Shown here in pieces: positions 27,439-37,900 of a DNA stretch of 64,000 nt. Below the pieces are notes generated by a model. The model saw only the letters and a list, made by a program, of their open reading frames with translations, had not been told where the DNA came from and did no database searches. Positions within the stretch are counted from its first letter, which is position 1; each line of letters begins with the position of its first letter. The position numbers were made by a program, and so were the translations under genes. Location of the stretch: assembly GCF_000145275.1 (NCBI RefSeq), contig NC_014393.1, forward strand, positions 4,712,001 through 4,776,000, read 5' to 3'. Source of the DNA: Clostridium cellulovorans 743B. GTDB taxonomy: Bacteria; Bacillota; Clostridia; Clostridiales; Clostridiaceae.

Positions 27439-28482
27439 TTATTCACTATATAAACTGATCCTAACCATATTTAATGCTACCTCTTCAGCAATACCATTTT
27501 TTGATGAAATAGAATATGATATATCACCCTTTTTCCAAGTTGCTAGATTAACTATTTTATTTTCATTCCCCTGTAACTTTACACTTATTTTATTTATTTC
27601 ATATATATTCTGAACTTTATATGTATTATAATCACCACTTATATTCTCGGCTACCTTTCCAGCTCTAAATATGACTATATATTGTCCATTATTATATTCT
27701 ATTTCAATCATATTATTTTCTATAACAGATATTTTATCTATAACAAATTCACTTGATATTCCTTTTATATAATCTATTTTAAATTTTATTGCTTCTTCGG
27801 CTTCTTCCAATGTCTTATATTCTTTTTTCCATTCCCCGGCAGTAAGTATAGGCGGCTTCCCTATTTCTTCTTTTTCATTATTCTCCTTTTCATTATTCTT
27901 CTCGCTACTCTTGTTCTTCGTTTCGTCACTATCGTGTTTTTCTACATTACTGTCATCGCTTCCATTGTTATTGTTTTGATTATTTCTATTTACATTATTA
28001 TTGTGGTTATTTGCATTATTATCTTCGCTAATTTGATTTTTTTCATCACTACTATTGTCTATATTATTATCTTCATCAGGCTTTGAAGATTCATTTTTCT
28101 TATAATTTTCGTCCTGACTAGAGTACTGATTTTTAATCTCTGGTCCTTTCAGTTCATCATTCTTTGATATGCCTCTATTATTATCATATAATCCACTTAC
28201 TTTAATATTTTGTACTTCCTTATTTGCATCATCTATGCCATACTGACTTAAATTATTATATTTAAATAATTGAGGCTTGCCACTTACAATATTTAAGCAT
28301 AGAATTACCGTAAAGCATGCAGCAATAATTTTTATTTTTTTTATAAATGTGCTATTTTTTTTAATTACTGAAGTTTTAACTTTTATATCTTCCTTGAGTA
28401 CATTATGAAGTATTCTTTTTTTCATATCTTCAGTCATAACAATTTTATTTAATTGCTCCCTATATTTTTTACTCAAAATCAT
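27439..28482 (-). CDS. Anti-sigma-factor-like membrane protein
   Basis: This 347-residue protein has a short cytoplasmic N-terminal part and one membrane span at about residues 49-64. A long low-complexity linker rich in Asn, Asp, Ser, Glu and Lys follows (about 95-210). The folded C-terminal domain contains LATWKKGDISYSIS and resembles the DUF4367 type found on clostridial anti-sigma proteins. The gene overlaps the end of the ECF sigma gene by 14 bases and has its own AAAGGAGG site. It probably holds that sigma factor at the membrane until an envelope signal arrives. The family name is tentative. The topology and the pairing with sigma are visible. Confidence 0.7.
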   Translation of the reverse strand: MILSKKYREQLNKIVMTEDMKKRILHNVLKEDIKVKTSVIKKNSTFIKKIKIIAACFTVILCLNIVSGKPQLFKYNNLSQYGIDDANKEVQNIKVSGLYDNNRGISKNDELKGPEIKNQYSSQDENYKKNESSKPDEDNNIDNSSDEKNQISEDNNANNHNNNVNRNNQNNNNGSDDSNVEKHDSDETKNKSSEKNNEKENNEKEEIGKPPILTAGEWKKEYKTLEEAEEAIKFKIDYIKGISSEFVIDKISVIENNMIEIEYNNGQYIVIFRAGKVAENISGDYNTYKVQNIYEINKISVKLQGNENKIVNLATWKKGDISYSISSKNGIAEEVALNMVRISLYSE

Positions 28483-28972
28483 ACTCCTCCTTTAACTCTT
28501 TCCTTAATATCTTCCTACCTCTACTAAGCAGTGAACGTACTGTTGACTCTTTCTTATCTATTATGGATGCAATTTCTACCGTAGTGTAACCTTCATAGTA
28601 ATATAAATATATAATTTCTCTATATTTCAATGGAAGCTGCATTACTTTTTTAAGAACATTATTTTCTTTATATTCATCATAATATGGAGTTTCCGTTAAC
28701 TCTACACGATTTCTAAACCAAGCAGATTTTAATTTATTTTTACAAATATTTCTGGCAACACAAATAAACCAATTCTTTTTATGGTCATTGTTTTGAAATG
28801 TCACCTTATTTTTAAGTAATTGTATAAAAACCTCTTGTACTACATCCTCTGCATCGTAAATATTTTTCATATATGAATATGCAAGCCTAAATAGCATATT
28901 CCCATAATAATCTAAGTCCTGTGAGATAATTTCATCTGTACACAATGAAATCTCATTCATTATAAAACTCAT
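28469..28972 (-). CDS. ECF-type RNA polymerase sigma factor
   Basis: This 167-residue sigma-70 family protein has only regions 2 and 4. Region 2 carries RLAYSYMKNIYDAEDVVQEVF. Region 4 carries YYEGYTTVEIASIIDKKESTVRSLLSRGR, which includes the helix-turn-helix. The start is uncertain. ATG 28972 has GGAAGG touching it, whereas the Met four codons later (28960) is better spaced from a purine stretch. It is co-transcribed with an anti-sigma-like membrane protein. Its targets are unknown. The adjacent NRPS operon is a candidate only because of position. Confidence 0.88.
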   Translation of the reverse strand: MSFIMNEISLCTDEIISQDLDYYGNMLFRLAYSYMKNIYDAEDVVQEVFIQLLKNKVTFQNNDHKKNWFICVARNICKNKLKSAWFRNRVELTETPYYDEYKENNVLKKVMQLPLKYREIIYLYYYEGYTTVEIASIIDKKESTVRSLLSRGRKILRKELKEEYDFE

Positions 28973-29110
28973 CCTTCCATTCCGTAGTACAATTAACCCC
29001 CTAATGTTTTATGCCATATTAATTTTCTTTACTTGTTATAAATATGATACAACTCACATTGTAAAAGTGTTGCAATAGATTTTGAAACTTATCTATTAAT
29101 TACAAATAAT

Positions 29111-29149
29111 AAAAGCCAACCTGAAGAAAGCACTTCATAGTTGACTTTT
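29111..29149 (-). terminator. Terminator after topB
   Basis: The 10-bp outer stem (AAAAGTCAAC with GTTGGCTTTT, allowing one G-U pair) encloses a smaller inner stem. On the minus strand the second arm ends in TTTT. It lies directly past the topB stop codon. Confidence 0.7.
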
Positions 29150-29156
29150 AGTATGT

Positions 29157-31352
29157 TTATTTTTTATCTTTAAACATATTCATAAGATCTGCGAAAGGAC
29201 TATCCATCGGATCTTCCTTCTCTTGATTTAATTTATTCATTATCTTTGCAACTTCTCTTTTATTCAACTTATCAGATTTGCTATCAAATCTCTTCTCAAA
29301 TTGACTAGCCTTTTCTCTAAAGTTACAATTCGATCCTGGGCAAACATAAATTTTGCCCTCACCTTGACCTCTAAGTTCTAATTTCTTTTTACATTCTGGG
29401 CAACGAGCATTGGTGATTCTTGCTAGGTTTTCTCTGTGTCCACATTCTCTGTCTTGGCATACAAGCATTCTACCTTGCTTACCTTTTACTTCTAACATAT
29501 ACTTACCACAATCAGGACATTTTTTGCCTGTCAGATTGTCATGTTTAAATTTATCACTACTTCCTTTAACATCATCAACTAGCTCTGCAGCATACTTTCT
29601 CATTGCTTCAATAAATCCTCTTGAATCCTTTTGCCCTTTACTAATACGCTCAAGTTCAAGTTCCCATTCTGCAGTTAGCAATGGGGACTTTAATTCTGAA
29701 GGTACTAAGTCTATAACCTGTTTCCCCTTAGAAGTTGGAATTATATCTTTGCCGTTCTTCTCAATATAGAACATATTAAACAACTTTTCTATAATATCTG
29801 CTCGTGTTGCTACAGTTCCTATACCGCCAGTTTCTCCAAGAGTCTTAGCATGAACTTTATCAAGACTTACGTACTTTTGCGGTTTTTCCATAGCTGAAAG
29901 CAATGTACCTTCATTAAATCTAGCTGGTGGTTTTGTCTTATGCTTTTCTGAGTCGATACTCATTACATTAAGCTTATCACCTTTTTTAACTACTGGCAGC
30001 GTTTGACTATCTTTATCATCCTCATCCTCTGCTAAAGTTGCTTCTTTATCATAAACCTTCTTCCAGCCTTTAGCTTTGATAACATTGCCTTTAGCCACAA
30101 AAGTTTCACCATTTATATCAGCTTTAATTGTTGTTTGTAGATACTCATAAGGAGGAAGCATAACAGCTAAGAATCTCTTAACTACTAAATCATAAATATG
30201 TCTTTCTTCGCTGCTTAAAAGTGCTAACTTTCCTTTTTCTTCTGTTGGAATTATCGCATGGTGATCACTAACCTTGCTATTATCTACAAAACCCTTGTGT
30301 CCTGTTATCTTTCCTTTTAAAATTTCATTAGCTACAGCACTATAGCTTCCAACGGCAATAGCTCTTAATCTATCAGGCAATGTAGCAACAATATCCGTAG
30401 AAAGATATCTGGAATCAGTTCTTGGATAAGTTAAAACCTTATAATTTTCATACAATCTCTGCATTATAGATAAAGTTTGCTTTGCAGAGTAACCATAGAT
30501 TCTATTAGCATCTCTTTGAAGCTCAGTCAAATCATAAAGAGCTGGTGAATATTGTTTTTTATAACTCTCTGTAACTTCTACTATATTAGCTTCTTTACCT
30601 CTTACTGCAGATAAAACCTTATTTACCTTATCTACTTCAAAAATATTGCTATTATTGTTCTTATCTCTGTATTGAAGATTAAAACCTTTTGCTTTAGCAT
30701 TAATTACAAAATAATCTTTTGGTACAAAGGTTCTTATTTCTTCTTCTCTGCTAACAATCATAGCCAAAGTAGCTGATTGAACTCTTCCTGCTGTTAATTG
30801 AGCATTATACTTACAAGTTAGTGCTCTTGTTACATTCAATCCAACAACCCAATCAGCCTCTGCTCTGCACTGTGCCGCCCTATACAAATTTTCATATTGA
30901 GCTGAAGGCTTCAAATTTCTAAATCCGTCTAAGATAGCTTTATCTGTTTGAGAAGATATCCATAATCTTTTCATAGGCTTCTTAACTCTTGCCTTTTCTA
31001 TAATCCATCTTGCAACAAGTTCACCTTCACGACCTGCATCCGTTGCAATTACTATTTCATCTACATCTTTTCTGTTTAATTGCTCTTTGACTGCGTTAAA
31101 TTGTTTTCCACTTTGTTTTATAGTCACAAGTTTTAAAGGTTTTGGAAGCATAGGTAAATCTTCTAATCGCCAACTCTTATATTTATCATCATAAACCTCC
31201 GGATCAGCTAAAGTCACTAAATGCCCAAGAGCCCAAGTTACTATGTATTTTGGTCCTTCTATATACCCATTACCACTTTTCGTACATTTTAAAACTCTTG
31301 CAATTTCTCTTCCTACAGAAGGTTTTTCTGCAAGCACCACTGTTTTTGACAT
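29157..31352 (-). CDS. topB: DNA topoisomerase III
   Basis: TopB is a type IA topoisomerase that relaxes negative supercoils and decatenates DNA. The 731-residue protein has an N-terminal Toprim domain (VLAEKPSVGREIA at the start, DAGREGELVARW later). The active-site tyrosine lies in LTYPRTDSRYLS. Two cysteine-rich zinc-ribbon segments lie near the C-terminus (CPDCGKYM...CQDREC and CPECKKK...CPGSNC). Length and order fit the family. It follows AAGGAGA and is a single gene. It separates the reductase NRPS region from the D-Asn cluster and looks like ordinary chromosome. Confidence 0.95.
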   Translation of the reverse strand: MSKTVVLAEKPSVGREIARVLKCTKSGNGYIEGPKYIVTWALGHLVTLADPEVYDDKYKSWRLEDLPMLPKPLKLVTIKQSGKQFNAVKEQLNRKDVDEIVIATDAGREGELVARWIIEKARVKKPMKRLWISSQTDKAILDGFRNLKPSAQYENLYRAAQCRAEADWVVGLNVTRALTCKYNAQLTAGRVQSATLAMIVSREEEIRTFVPKDYFVINAKAKGFNLQYRDKNNNSNIFEVDKVNKVLSAVRGKEANIVEVTESYKKQYSPALYDLTELQRDANRIYGYSAKQTLSIMQRLYENYKVLTYPRTDSRYLSTDIVATLPDRLRAIAVGSYSAVANEILKGKITGHKGFVDNSKVSDHHAIIPTEEKGKLALLSSEERHIYDLVVKRFLAVMLPPYEYLQTTIKADINGETFVAKGNVIKAKGWKKVYDKEATLAEDEDDKDSQTLPVVKKGDKLNVMSIDSEKHKTKPPARFNEGTLLSAMEKPQKYVSLDKVHAKTLGETGGIGTVATRADIIEKLFNMFYIEKNGKDIIPTSKGKQVIDLVPSELKSPLLTAEWELELERISKGQKDSRGFIEAMRKYAAELVDDVKGSSDKFKHDNLTGKKCPDCGKYMLEVKGKQGRMLVCQDRECGHRENLARITNARCPECKKKLELRGQGEGKIYVCPGSNCNFREKASQFEKRFDSKSDKLNKREVAKIMNKLNQEKEDPMDSPFADLMNMFKDKK

Positions 31353-31626
31353 ATCATCTTCTCCTTAATAGCTAATAACAAGCTAACATTATCTTTTATT
31401 CTAATTCCTCAACACATACTAAAATAAATAATATGCTCCTAAGGATTTTTTCATTATTCGTATCAGTTAAACTTCTAATCTAAACAAAGTTAAATTCCTT
31501 ACATGATAATTAAGTTATCTTTCTAATTGTTTCAATTAGATATGTTCCAATAAAGAAACTACATTCATTTCAACTACAGTATATAAACTTGATCTAGACA
31601 CTTAATTGCAATATATATATTTAAAT

Positions 31627-31662
31627 AATAGGCTATCTCTAGATACACTAAGATAGCCTATT
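31627..31662. terminator. Orphan hairpin between topB and the decayed regulator
   Basis: A perfect 12-bp stem (AATAGGCTATCT and its complement) with a 12-base loop is followed on the plus strand by a T-rich stretch. No gene now ends into it: topB starts at 31352 on the other strand and the gene to the right has lost its 5' end. It is probably left over from a deleted gene. The remaining 31353-31743 sequence shows nothing else. Confidence 0.6.
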
Positions 31663-31743
31663 TCTATTTTACCATATATATTCTTTTATTGCTTTCTTTA
31701 AAATTATGCTATAAACACCTTAAGCATATTTTAAAACATAGGT

Positions 31744-32475
31744 TTGACTACTGCAGCAAGATTTGTTGGCTGCTCAAGTTGGGAATTTCAGCGTATATTT
31801 TCATTCTTGTCACATATGTCATTGGGAGAGTACATTCGTAAAAGAAAACTTACATTTGCAGCATATGATCTCCAAGATAATGGCTTAAAGGTAATTGATA
31901 TAGCTCTCAAATATGGCTATGAATCTCCAGCTGCTTTTTCTCGTGCTTTTAGCAAATTATATGGAATATCACCATCATCAGCACGGGATAGCTATATGGA
32001 CCTTAATGCTCATCCAAGACTAACCTTCGAATTTGTTGAGAAAGAGAGGCTTATAAAAATGAGTAAGTTCAGTGAAAGAGGTTATGTTGTTAGAGAAAAT
32101 GGCGCTGTGTATTTTACAAAAGACATGGATAAAACTGTGAAATGGTTTGAAGATGTCCTTGGTTGGTATGGAGATGTTGTTGCAAGAGATAGTGATGGCA
32201 ATGGAGGCTATGGTTGCGTTTTCGATTATCCAAGCGAAGTGGCAATAGCTCATCTGATTCCATTTAGAGGATTTCATCTATTCACAGGAGAACCAATAAA
32301 AGGTGTAGCTGGCTTCCTAATGATTGACGGAATTGATGCGCTACATAAGCTTGTCAAAGAAAATGGATGGAATCAAATTTCAGATATTGTACCATAACCA
32401 TGGGGATCTAGAGAATGTAGTATTACGACTATTGATGGATGCATATTGCGCTTTTTTGAGGAAATTCATAAATAA
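31744..32475 (+). pseudogene. Decayed AraC-type regulator with VOC domain
   Basis: The reading frame starts abruptly inside an AraC-family DNA-binding domain. The first helix-turn-helix has lost its beginning, there is a stop codon at 31732-31734 just upstream, and only a TTG with no ribosome site could serve as start. The second helix-turn-helix (IDIALKYGYESPAAFSRAFS) is intact. A glyoxalase/VOC-type domain follows. A TAA at 32395-32397 interrupts the frame between Pro and Pro-Trp-Gly. The same frame then continues for 25 more codons of typical VOC sequence, ending in RFFEEIHK at 32475. A 5' truncation and a nonsense mutation together make this a pseudogene. It is one of the few plus-strand genes. 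Confidence 0.82.
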
Positions 32476-32528
32476 CCTTTAAATTAGAATATGCAGTTGA
32501 ATTGTTTCATTTTCTTCTTAAAAATATT

Positions 32529-32554
32529 AAGGACTACTTATACAGTAAGTCCTT
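32529..32554. terminator. Bidirectional terminator between convergent genes
   Basis: Arms AAGGACT and AGTCCTT, with further pairing inside, are followed by TTTTTT on the plus strand and by AT-rich sequence on the minus strand. It lies between the end of the AraC-VOC pseudogene and the end of the minus-strand serine hydrolase gene. Confidence 0.7.
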
Positions 32555-32565
32555 TTTTATTGAAA

Positions 32566-33498
32566 CTATAATTTATCAACCAACGTATTCCAAGTCAATT
32601 CTAAAACCCCCGTCATATTTGATGGTTCATTTGAAACGTAAGTAACTACTGCATTTTTCTCTGGTAGCATTACTACATATTGTCCAAACAATCCATCCAT
32701 TCGATAAGAGTTTGGATATGAATTCATCCAAATTTGATATCCATAACCTTGTTTATGGTCAGCAGTTATATAATAGTCATTTAAATGAGCTGTATCTATT
32801 TGAACTTTTGTAGCTTTTGCAATATAAGCTTCTGGTATAATCTGTTTTTCATTCCATCTACCTTTATTAAGTAGCAATTGACCAGCTTTTGATAAATCTA
32901 GAGCTGTTAAATATAATCCATTACATCCGAATGATATATCATTTATATCAGCTTCCCAATATGGCTCGGCTATTTCTAATGGTCTAAAAATACGAGGCAT
33001 TAGATATTCTTTCAAATTATATCCTGTTGTAACAGTAATAAGCTTTGAAAGCATATAAGTTGCACCATTATTATATACAAAATGCTTACCTGCTTCATAG
33101 ACCACAGGTTCCTCAAAAAAGAGCTTACTGATGTTATCAAAAGGCCCATTATTTTTTATTACCTCGTCCATTGGACATCTTGCATGTCCAGTTCCCATGC
33201 AAAGCAAATCATGAATTGTCATTTTACTTAAATTATCATTTCCTTCTATAGCACCCTCAATATCACTTGCAAAATGCTCTACTACTTTATCTCCTAAACT
33301 AAAATATCCCTCACTCTCTGCAATTCCAATTGCCATAGAGGTGAATGTCTTACTTACAGACCACAAAAGTGTTGGCTTTGGTGTTTTGAAGTGATGCTCA
33401 GCAATTATATCTCCATCTTTTCTTACAACTACGCTTAGAACATGAAGGTTCTGTCTTTTTACTGATTCTATTAAATCTTGTAATATATTATCATCCAT
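32566..33498 (-). CDS. Cytoplasmic beta-lactamase-fold serine hydrolase
   Basis: This 310-residue class C beta-lactamase-like (S12) protein has the SxxK nucleophile motif at S47-V-S-K50 and the tyrosine motif Y142-N-N. It has no signal peptide or membrane helix, unlike the S12 peptidase encoded at 39475-40956. It lies 47 bases after the MFS exporter gene and probably shares its transcript. Such enzymes can be esterases, amidases or transacylases. A role in trimming, offloading or inactivating the cluster product is possible but not shown by sequence. Confidence 0.82.
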   Translation of the reverse strand: MDDNILQDLIESVKRQNLHVLSVVVRKDGDIIAEHHFKTPKPTLLWSVSKTFTSMAIGIAESEGYFSLGDKVVEHFASDIEGAIEGNDNLSKMTIHDLLCMGTGHARCPMDEVIKNNGPFDNISKLFFEEPVVYEAGKHFVYNNGATYMLSKLITVTTGYNLKEYLMPRIFRPLEIAEPYWEADINDISFGCNGLYLTALDLSKAGQLLLNKGRWNEKQIIPEAYIAKATKVQIDTAHLNDYYITADHKQGYGYQIWMNSYPNSYRMDGLFGQYVVMLPEKNAVVTYVSNEPSNMTGVLELTWNTLVDKL

Positions 33499-33545
33499 TT
33501 TATATCTTCCTTGTGCAAATAATTATTCACCTTTAACAACTATTA

Positions 33546-34847
33546 TTATACAACATCTGGTAATTCAGTTTCAATATTTCTAATATACTCAGATTTATAC
33601 CCTAAAATTGACACCACCATAGTAGTTATTCCCATAAAAATGAACATTAGCCCAATCTCTCTCCCTTTTCCAATCCCGATTATGCTACCTATACTTTCTC
33701 TAACAATACTGGTTTTTAGGAGTGGTCCAAATACATACTCTACTAACGGGCCAGAAGTAATGTATGCCAATGGAATTGCTATCTGTGAAACCATTCTTCT
33801 AATTGAAAACACTCTACCTTGAAGGTCTAAATGAACTTTTGATTGCCAAATGGCATTGCTACAACTTTGCTGTATAGGAACAAAAAAGAAGATTAAAAAA
33901 GCAGAAATAGTTACGAGAGGAATTGATGGTTTTAGTCCAGCAGTAACCAAACATATTCCTATGATGAAGATAATAGACATTATACCTAATATCTTATGTT
34001 CTGGTCCTCCCCACAAAATTACTATACCACTCCCTACAATCATCCCGAATCCAGCTATAGATAAAACTGCTCCTAATACAGCTGGAGTTGTGAATGATAA
34101 AGCAAGAGGTGTAGCTAATATAGTGACAGTAGTAACAAAATAATTAATTATTGAAAAGAAAAACAAAAGCATAACCAACCCTGGGCGTTCTTTTATATAA
34201 TTCCACCCCACTGAAGCATCCATTAAAAAAGTTTTATCTTTCTTTTTTAAAGAATCTTTCTTTTCTAAAAGAGGAACTTCAGCCACTAAACATGAAAGGA
34301 TTGCTATCAAAAATGTAATAAAGTCAATTATAATAACAGCCCAAATATCAACTTTCGCTGATAAAAAACCTGCTAACAGCGGTGCTATTAACTTTGAGAC
34401 TCCATCCCCAATTTGCACCATACCATTTGCCCTTACAAGATGTTTCTTAGGTACTAATAAGCTAATGGATGCAGTATAAGCTGCTACTTGAAATGCACTA
34501 CAAACGGAACATATTGCCATACTTAAGTATATTATTGATACTTTAAAATCTCCCATATAGAACATTACCACAATAAAAAAAATACTAATTGAGGCAATTA
34601 AATTACTGAAAATCATAACTTTTTTTCTATCATATCGATCTACCAGCACCCCTGAGAACGGAGAAATTACAATTCCAGGAAGCACTGTGAACATAGCTAT
34701 AAGCGTGTACTGAGTTACAGACCCTGTTTTCTGGTAAACTTGTAATCCTAAAACAAAACCAGTTAACCCAGTACCTATTATAGAAACAACTTGTCCTATC
34801 CAAATAGAAACAAAAGCTGACATATCTTTATATCTTGCAATTTTCAT
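33546..34847 (-). CDS. MFS exporter of the NRPS-PKS cluster
   Basis: This 433-residue transporter has about 12 membrane helices and the MFS loop signature GVLVDRYDRKKVM between helices 2 and 3. It resembles the MFS_3/EntS-like group that exports siderophores and peptides and is often found in NRPS clusters. AAAGGTG precedes the ATG. It follows the C-A-T-E NRPS gene after 136 bases on the same strand. By analogy with ClbM, which carries precolibactin across the membrane (ClbM itself is a MATE protein), it may export the acyl-D-Asn prodrug to the extracytoplasmic peptidase. The substrate is inferred. Confidence 0.87.
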   Translation of the reverse strand: MKIARYKDMSAFVSIWIGQVVSIIGTGLTGFVLGLQVYQKTGSVTQYTLIAMFTVLPGIVISPFSGVLVDRYDRKKVMIFSNLIASISIFFIVVMFYMGDFKVSIIYLSMAICSVCSAFQVAAYTASISLLVPKKHLVRANGMVQIGDGVSKLIAPLLAGFLSAKVDIWAVIIIDFITFLIAILSCLVAEVPLLEKKDSLKKKDKTFLMDASVGWNYIKERPGLVMLLFFFSIINYFVTTVTILATPLALSFTTPAVLGAVLSIAGFGMIVGSGIVILWGGPEHKILGIMSIIFIIGICLVTAGLKPSIPLVTISAFLIFFFVPIQQSCSNAIWQSKVHLDLQGRVFSIRRMVSQIAIPLAYITSGPLVEYVFGPLLKTSIVRESIGSIIGIGKGREIGLMFIFMGITTMVVSILGYKSEYIRNIETELPDVV

Positions 34848-34893
34848 TATTATTTCACACCTTTATGGTTTTCTTAATATTTTATGTAGATAG

Positions 34894-34968
34894 GTTCAAG
34901 TATCTGCATAACTATTTACAATTTTCATATTAACATTGACTCAAAAATATTCAGGCCAATACTTGAAC
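34894..34968. repeat. Long-loop inverted repeat between NRPS and exporter
   Basis: GTTCAAGTAT (34894-34903) is repeated in inverted form at 34959-34968 with a 55-base loop. It lies between the C-A-T-E gene and the exporter gene. It could be an mRNA structure or chance. Confidence 0.35.
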
Positions 34969-34983
34969 GATAATCTCCTACAT

Positions 34984-37900
34984 TTATTGGAATAAGGCAT
35001 CTAAATCATCTTCTGAAATATCCGCTACTTTGAAATCTGATGGAGTAAAATATATTTCCTCTTGATCACATGTAAAATTAACTATAGTCTTAATATTACC
35101 TATAAAACTATCTATAATCTGTGTTATAGTAGATTTCGCAAACTCTTTACTACAGTAACTGATTTCAACCACTAAATCGCCATTAATTATCATGCAGTTA
35201 ATATCAACTTTTGCTGTAATATGATTTTTTGATGAACTATCAGATCCAGTATATTCATTAATTATTTGATAATCACCATTTCCATTTAGCTCTCCAAACT
35301 GACCTAGGTAATTAAATCTTACTTCTGGTTTAATATATTGATTATTAATGGACTTATCCATATACCTTAATACACCGTAGCTTAGTCCTTTGTCTGGTAT
35401 ATTTCGCATTACTTCCTTAGTTGTTTTTATTATACTTCCTAAATCTTCATCATTAGTTTCCAATTTTACTGGAAATATAGAAGTAAACCAACCAACAGTT
35501 TTTGTTACGTCAACGCTATCTAAGTTTCTTCCATGCCCCTCCATATCAATTTGAATATTATTGCTACCAGTAAGCTTTCTAAGGGAAACATACAATGATG
35601 CAACTAACAAGTCTATTACTTCTGTATTATAAGTACTATTTGCATCCTTCAATAGTTTTTGAGTAGTATCTACCCCCAAACTTTGCTTTTCCTGTACTAT
35701 ATCACATCCACACTGACAATTAAATTGAAAATCTTCCCTTATACAGAAACTATTGTCTTTTTGGTTGTTCCAATAGTCAATAAGAACCTTATTTTCTTTT
35801 AAAGTGTTGCAATATTCTAGAAGGCCTCTTTGCCATTCTAACATTGATGCAGTTTTTTCTGGCAACCTAACTTTGATCCCACTAGTCAACCCATTATATA
35901 CTATAAATAATTGTTCAACAAAAATACGCCATGATACACCATCTACTACTAAATGATGCATAGTCACTAATAGTAGGGATTTATTTTTAGCTTCAATAAT
36001 TTTTGCTCTAATCAATAAATCATTAGTAATATCAAATGCTGATTTCAATTCTATTCCCATCTTAATAATATGAGAATCAATATCTTCTCCATCTTCTATA
36101 GCTTCATATTCTAAAGTGAAATCATCATTCAAATGATTGTTATTGTAGAATAGCTTACCCTTTTCAATTTCATAATTTAGTCTTAAGCTATCTTGGTGCT
36201 CAATTACCTGCTTAAATGCTTTCTCCATTAATTCCTTATCCAAAGCTTTCTTTGTTTCAATAAGAATTGATTGATTGTAATAATTCTTTTCTTTAAAAGC
36301 TTGTTCAGAAAACCAACTTACAATTGGAGTGGTATCAAATACACCACTTATCGTACCTTGTTCGTACTTAGATACTTCAGAACTTATATTCTCTACATAA
36401 CTTATAATTTTCGATATAGTCTGATACTTTATAATCTCTCCAGCAGATACTCTAAGATTTATATCACTTAATTTAGAAGCAGCTTGAATTGCTTTTATTG
36501 AATCACCACCAAGAGAATAAAAGCCATCATTAATTCCAACAACTTCCACTTCAAGAATTTCTGCAAATACCTTAGAAATATTCTTTTCTATTTCCTTTTG
36601 CGGAAGAATCAAGTCTGTTGAAGCAGTTAAATCTGGAATAGGTAGCTTATTTCTATCAACTTTACCATTTGGAGACAATGGTATATCATCAATTATAATG
36701 ATATTAGAAGGAACCATATACTCTGGTATATTATCTCTTAAAAATTCATTCACATTATCTAAGTCAATACTTTCTTCAATTACTATAAATGCACACAATG
36801 ACACATTACTATTTTTACTTTTTACATCCAAAACTACAGCACTTTTAATACCTTTATATCGCTCAAGAGCACATTCAATCTCTCCAAGCTCTATCCTAAA
36901 ACCTCTTATCTTAACTTGAAAATCTTCTCTTCCCTTGTAAACTAATACACCATCTTTATTTAGAAAAGCTAAATCTCCTGTTTTATACATTCTATATCCA
37001 TCAATAAAAGGATTTGGAATAAATCGCTCTTTGGTGATTTCAGGTTTATTTATATATCCCCTAGCTACGCCATCTCCTGAAATATACAACTCACCTACTT
37101 GACCTGGGGCAACAGGCAATAAATTTTTATCAAGAATATACAGCATTACATTATCAGCTGGTATACCTATTGGAACAGACCCCTCTGTATCTATACCTAA
37201 TTGATATTTGTAAATCATGCATCCAACTACAGTTTCAGTTGGTCCATATTCGTTGAACATTTCAATTTTGCCTTTAAAACTCTCATGAACCTTCTCCGCT
37301 AATGATGTTTTAAAATCTTCTCCCCCAACTATAAATCTTCTTACTGAAGATTCTTCGTTATCTAAGTCCTTTATCAGCGAAAGATGTGCAGGTGTTAATT
37401 TAACTATTGTAGCCTTTTTATCCTTTATAATTCTAAATAATACATATTCTTTTTGATCATCTCTATATACAGCCGCTTCTATACCACTTATCAATGGAGT
37501 AAAAATTGATGTAACAGTTAAATCGAACGCAAGAGAAGAGTAAACAGCAAATACATCATCTTGATCTTTAACATAGCTTTCTTTAGCCCACCAAATATAA
37601 TTTACTAGCCCTCTATGCTCAATCATAGTTCCTTTTGGCTTTCCTGTTGAGCCAGATGTATATATTAAATAAGCAAGATTATGAGGCTTAGCAATAGAAG
37701 TAGGATTCTCTATTTTCTTAGAGTAAACTCTTTCATCATTCAAATTAATTACTTCAAGATTAAATTTGCTTACATTGCTTTGGTCCTCAGCATCCGTAAT
37801 CAAAATAGCTGCTTTAGAGTCCTCTAATATATATTCTATACGTTCTCTTGGGTAATTTGGATCTATTGGTAAGTAAGCACATCCAGCCTTCAATGCTCCC

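Noticed and set aside
32020..32277. Minus-strand frame opposite the AraC-VOC gene
   Set aside because: The plus-strand frame has clear helix-turn-helix and VOC features, so the opposite frame is a shadow.
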